Made by a program: the position numbers and the translations under genes
NCBI GenBank assembly: GCA_030610915.1
Contig: JAUWQS010000113.1
Coordinates: 1-6,104 of the forward strand
DNA from: Pseudomonadota bacterium
GTDB taxonomy: Bacteria > Desulfobacterota > Syntrophia > Syntrophales > JADFWA01
Direction: 5' to 3'
DNA: 6,104 bases
Shown here: positions 4,054-6,104 of the stretch, in pieces
Numbering within the stretch: the stretch's first letter is position 1
Layout: every line of letters begins with the position of its first letter
The notes under the pieces: generated by a model
What the model saw: only the letters and a program-made list of their open reading frames with translations
Databases searched by the model: none
Told to the model about the DNA's origin: nothing

Positions 4054-5506
4054 ATCCGTCGCCGAGGAATTCATCCGGAGATTTTTCCCAGGTAAAACCG
4101 CAGAAGATTTCCGCATAATTCCAAATGTCTTTCCGTTTGGGTTGGGTGTCCATGTACTCATGGACATAGCACCAGTCTTCGAACTTCTCCACCTGTTCGG
4201 GGGCTATGTCCTCAGGATAAGCCCAGCCCGCATCGAGAATGTTTATGACGATCCTTTCCGTGCGGAGATAGTCGATTATGATTTGGTCCGGCCCCTCGAT
4301 CGCGGCCAGAAAGTTTAATGCGAAGTCGTTAGCGGCCGCCAGGGCACTGAAGGCTTCAAGGGTGTGATTGTTTTCCTCTCCGTAATGCCTCAGGTTAGCC
4401 GCCGCTTGATCTTGTGTGCTCTCCTGAAGGTCATCTATGGATATCCATCTTTGGCCGTTCTGTGGCCATACACAGCCCGTTTCGAAGTCGAATCCTTCCT
4501 CTTCCAGAAGCTCGATGGTTAATATATCTGTTGGTTGGGGGCATTCGACCAAATATGATCCTATGTCCTCGATCTCATCGAGGGGATTATATTCCTCAAC
4601 TGATGAATATAATGTCGACATTGCCCAGCTCGCCGCGAATATTGACCGTGTCTCGTCCGATGCGTCGCTGTGCCACTTGTAGCCGTGCAGCAGGGAGACT
4701 GCCCGGAGAGCCTTACTTGCAGCTATTTCGGCTTTGTTTGGTGTCGGGGCGCTTGTGGCCAGGGTCACTTTTTGTCCCAGGGCGTTGCGGATTACTCCGG
4801 AGATCGCCCCCTGGACAAATCCCACAATTGGCCCCAGACATATGCCGATCCCGAATATATTGTCTGTTACCTGGAGCGCCTCAAGCGCGTTACCGGTGCT
4901 CGGCTTAAACTTCTTGATCCTTTTGGCCAGGCTCACCTTAGCCTTTTTGCTGAATGGGTTCTTGTTCGTCTGCTTTTCCAGAAGCCGTTTGGGTGCCCGT
5001 CCGGTTGATGGCTTTTTCATTGCCTTGTTGAATTGCGACATAGGGTTTAAGAGGTTTAACAGTGTCGAAGCTCCCAGGATGAGGCCCAGGGGGCCGAGCA
5101 CGGCCGCGGCCACTGGCCCGCCGATTATCGCCGCGCCTATCATCCCGATGCAGGCCAGGGTTGACACTGCGTCCTGCACGTCATCGAGCGCGGTGAGGAT
5201 CGCGCCGGCGTTCCGGGCGATTTTTGGGGAGGGGTCGGCCAGCATTGCCAGGTATTTTCGTCGCTTGCTCTCCTTTTCCGCCCTGATATCCGCTCGCCGG
5301 TCGGCGGGGATCTTGTCGTATTCCCGGGCCTTCCAAAGTTGCGTCTCTTCGTCTGTCAGTGGCTTGAATTTTGTCAGATGGATAACATCATCCCACGCGG
5401 GCACGGTCACGACATAGCCGTGTTTCTTCACATAGGCGGCTTTCTGCTTTTCGAATTGCTCGTCTGAGAATTTCGGTGCGTGGAAGGGTGCTAAAAAGTC
5501 AGCCAT
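4052..5506 (-). CDS. Large phage protein with two hydrophobic regions and a basic linker, function unknown
   Basis: The protein has 484 residues. The N-terminal part (1-110) is charged and helical. Residues about 114-154 are a long Gly/Ala/Ile/Leu-rich hydrophobic stretch (ACIGMIGAAIIGGPVAAAVL...) long enough for one hairpin or two membrane passes. A strongly basic linker follows (about 160-204), in which KPSTG occurs twice (165-169 and 201-205). A second hydrophobic stretch lies at about 216-243, and an acidic, soluble C-terminal half (about 260-484) is rich in Trp, Glu and Asp. There is no signal peptide and no recognisable enzymatic motif. Possible roles are a minor virion membrane or ejection protein, or an effector with membrane-active segments; neither is demonstrated. 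It starts 6 bases after the upstream gene stops, with only a weak GGTG ribosome site, so coupled translation is likely. A strong terminator overlaps its stop codon. Confidence 0.85.
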   Translation of the reverse strand: MADFLAPFHAPKFSDEQFEKQKAAYVKKHGYVVTVPAWDDVIHLTKFKPLTDEETQLWKAREYDKIPADRRADIRAEKESKRRKYLAMLADPSPKIARNAGAILTALDDVQDAVSTLACIGMIGAAIIGGPVAAAVLGPLGLILGASTLLNLLNPMSQFNKAMKKPSTGRAPKRLLEKQTNKNPFSKKAKVSLAKRIKKFKPSTGNALEALQVTDNIFGIGICLGPIVGFVQGAISGVIRNALGQKVTLATSAPTPNKAEIAASKALRAVSLLHGYKWHSDASDETRSIFAASWAMSTLYSSVEEYNPLDEIEDIGSYLVECPQPTDILTIELLEEEGFDFETGCVWPQNGQRWISIDDLQESTQDQAAANLRHYGEENNHTLEAFSALAAANDFALNFLAAIEGPDQIIIDYLRTERIVINILDAGWAYPEDIAPEQVEKFEDWCYVHEYMDTQPKRKDIWNYAEIFCGFTWEKSPDEFLGDG

Positions 5507-5512
5507 GATTAT

Positions 5513-5950
5513 TTACACCAGGTAGATTTGTACTCCGAAGCGGCCGCAGGCCGCTCCCAGGTCATTATCGATCCTCGATGCGACAAGTACCATTTTCTCC
5601 GGCTTTGCTATCTTCGGATCCTCGATCCAGAGGGTCTGATATACCTGCAGTTGTCCCATCGAGCGGAGTCCCGGGTAATCTGCGACCTCGATAATCCAGA
5701 CCTCGTTTTTCAGTTCCGCGACTGCATCGATACGTTTTGCCGTGTTCCCGCGCCACATGCGTTCGAAGGGATCGAGCTCTTGTTCCGGAGTCAGAAAAGG
5801 CCCCCCGACAAGGCAGTCATACCAGAGATTCTTGAAATATCGTCCGTACTTATCCAAGAACCTGAACCAAACCGGATGGTCCTGCTCCAGCATGTGCGGA
5901 GGTTTCCCGCGCCAGTCTACAGAGAACTTTTGTCTGAGTTCTGTTGGCAT
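5513..5950 (-). CDS. PD-(D/E)XK-like phage protein, probably catalytically degenerate
   Basis: The protein has 145 residues. After a Pro/aromatic N-terminus (WRGKPPHMLEQDHPVWFRFLDKYG split over residues 13-36) comes the core KRIDAVAEL...EVWIIEVADYPGLRSMGQLQVYQTLW. This matches the nuclease-like pattern of a conserved Asp (D75), a strand ending in E-x-K (here E88-V-A90) and the Q...Y helix (Q100, Y104). The catalytic Lys is replaced by Ala, so nuclease activity is doubtful; a Lys elsewhere could compensate. Similar small proteins recur in environmental phage genomes, with no role I can state. The start has AGGTGG 5 bases upstream. Its first 34 bases overlap the holin-like gene in another frame, and the 484-residue gene follows after 6 bases, so the three form one operon. 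Confidence 0.78.
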   Translation of the reverse strand: MPTELRQKFSVDWRGKPPHMLEQDHPVWFRFLDKYGRYFKNLWYDCLVGGPFLTPEQELDPFERMWRGNTAKRIDAVAELKNEVWIIEVADYPGLRSMGQLQVYQTLWIEDPKIAKPEKMVLVASRIDNDLGAACGRFGVQIYLV

Positions 5951-6084
5951 ATTCCCACCTGTCCCGCAATAATTGTTACCATTGTTTCAACCTTGGTCAT
6001 ACGGTGCTCTATCCGTACAAAAAGAGCGACGACTACAATAGTGGTCCCGAGCCAGCCTCCGAATTGTGCCAATAGTTCTGCCAT
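5917..6084 (-). CDS. Small single-pass membrane protein, holin-like
   Basis: This is a 55-residue protein, MAELLAQFGGWLGTTIVVV to NSDKSSL. Residues about 11-23 (WLGTTIVVVALFV) form one short membrane helix, followed by RIEHRMTKVETMVTII, a charged amphipathic helix. One membrane helix beside a short coiled-coil-like helix is the shape of small phage holins, antiholins and XhlA-type proteins, and it would supply the missing exit route for the signal-less M15 lysin. The pairing is inferred, as the two genes are far apart in this window. ATG 6084 has AAGGAG 10 bases upstream, close to the right edge. The 3' end overlaps the next gene by 34 bases. The ORF is short but the composition, ribosome site and overlap support it. 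Confidence 0.65.
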   Translation of the reverse strand: MAELLAQFGGWLGTTIVVVALFVRIEHRMTKVETMVTIIAGQVGICQQNSDKSSL

Positions 6085-6104
6085 GTTGTCATTGCTCCTT
6101 TTTG

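Noticed and set aside
1..6104. CRISPR array or parS consensus (TGTTTCACGTGAAACA).
   Set aside because: No evenly spaced repeats of CRISPR length occur, and I found no copy of the parS consensus by eye on either strand.

Overview
The window looks like part of a bacteriophage, or a phage-derived element, from an uncultivated environmental bacterium. The evidence is a minimal M15-type cell-wall peptidase, a small one-helix membrane protein of holin-like form, a small protein resembling conserved phage virion-associated proteins, and dense operons with short overlaps and good Shine-Dalgarno sites. No tRNA, rRNA, transposase, integrase, CRISPR array, terminase, capsid or replicase gene is visible. 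The standard bacterial code fits every frame. The host lineage cannot be fixed from this sequence.

Layout. (1) A leftward block on the minus strand, read from about 2200 down to 1, holds a possible TTG-start mini-gene (2022-2165), a coiled-coil protein (1467-1940), a strong bidirectional terminator, a winged-helix-like protein (925-1371), the M15 lysin (521-811) and a conserved phage protein cut by the left edge (1-287). (2) A rightward operon (2488-3594) encodes an AbrB-like regulator, a ParB/Spo0J-like protein ending in a Cys4 zinc ribbon, and a 52-residue protein. (3) A 457-bp non-coding region (3595-4051) is rich in hairpins, phased T-tracts and a bidirectional terminator. It lies where the rightward operon meets a second leftward operon. 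(4) That second operon (from 6084 down to 4052) encodes a holin-like peptide, a degenerate PD-(D/E)XK-like protein and a 484-residue protein with two hydrophobic regions.

How it may work together (inference). The AbrB/ParB operon is the regulatory or DNA-organising module. An 11-bp motif is shared between the region upstream of this operon and two positions upstream of the lysin gene, one of them inside a 16-bp perfect palindrome, which suggests one regulator controls both. The convergent intergenic region contains a 25-bp perfect inverted repeat enclosing two further hairpins. It folds on paper into a T-shaped, three-way-junction element. This is the most unusual object in the window and may be an elaborate terminator, a structured RNA, or a DNA element for replication or packaging.

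The unidentified proteins (484, 157, 148, 52 and 47 residues) are described by what can be seen. No function is asserted where no motif supports one.
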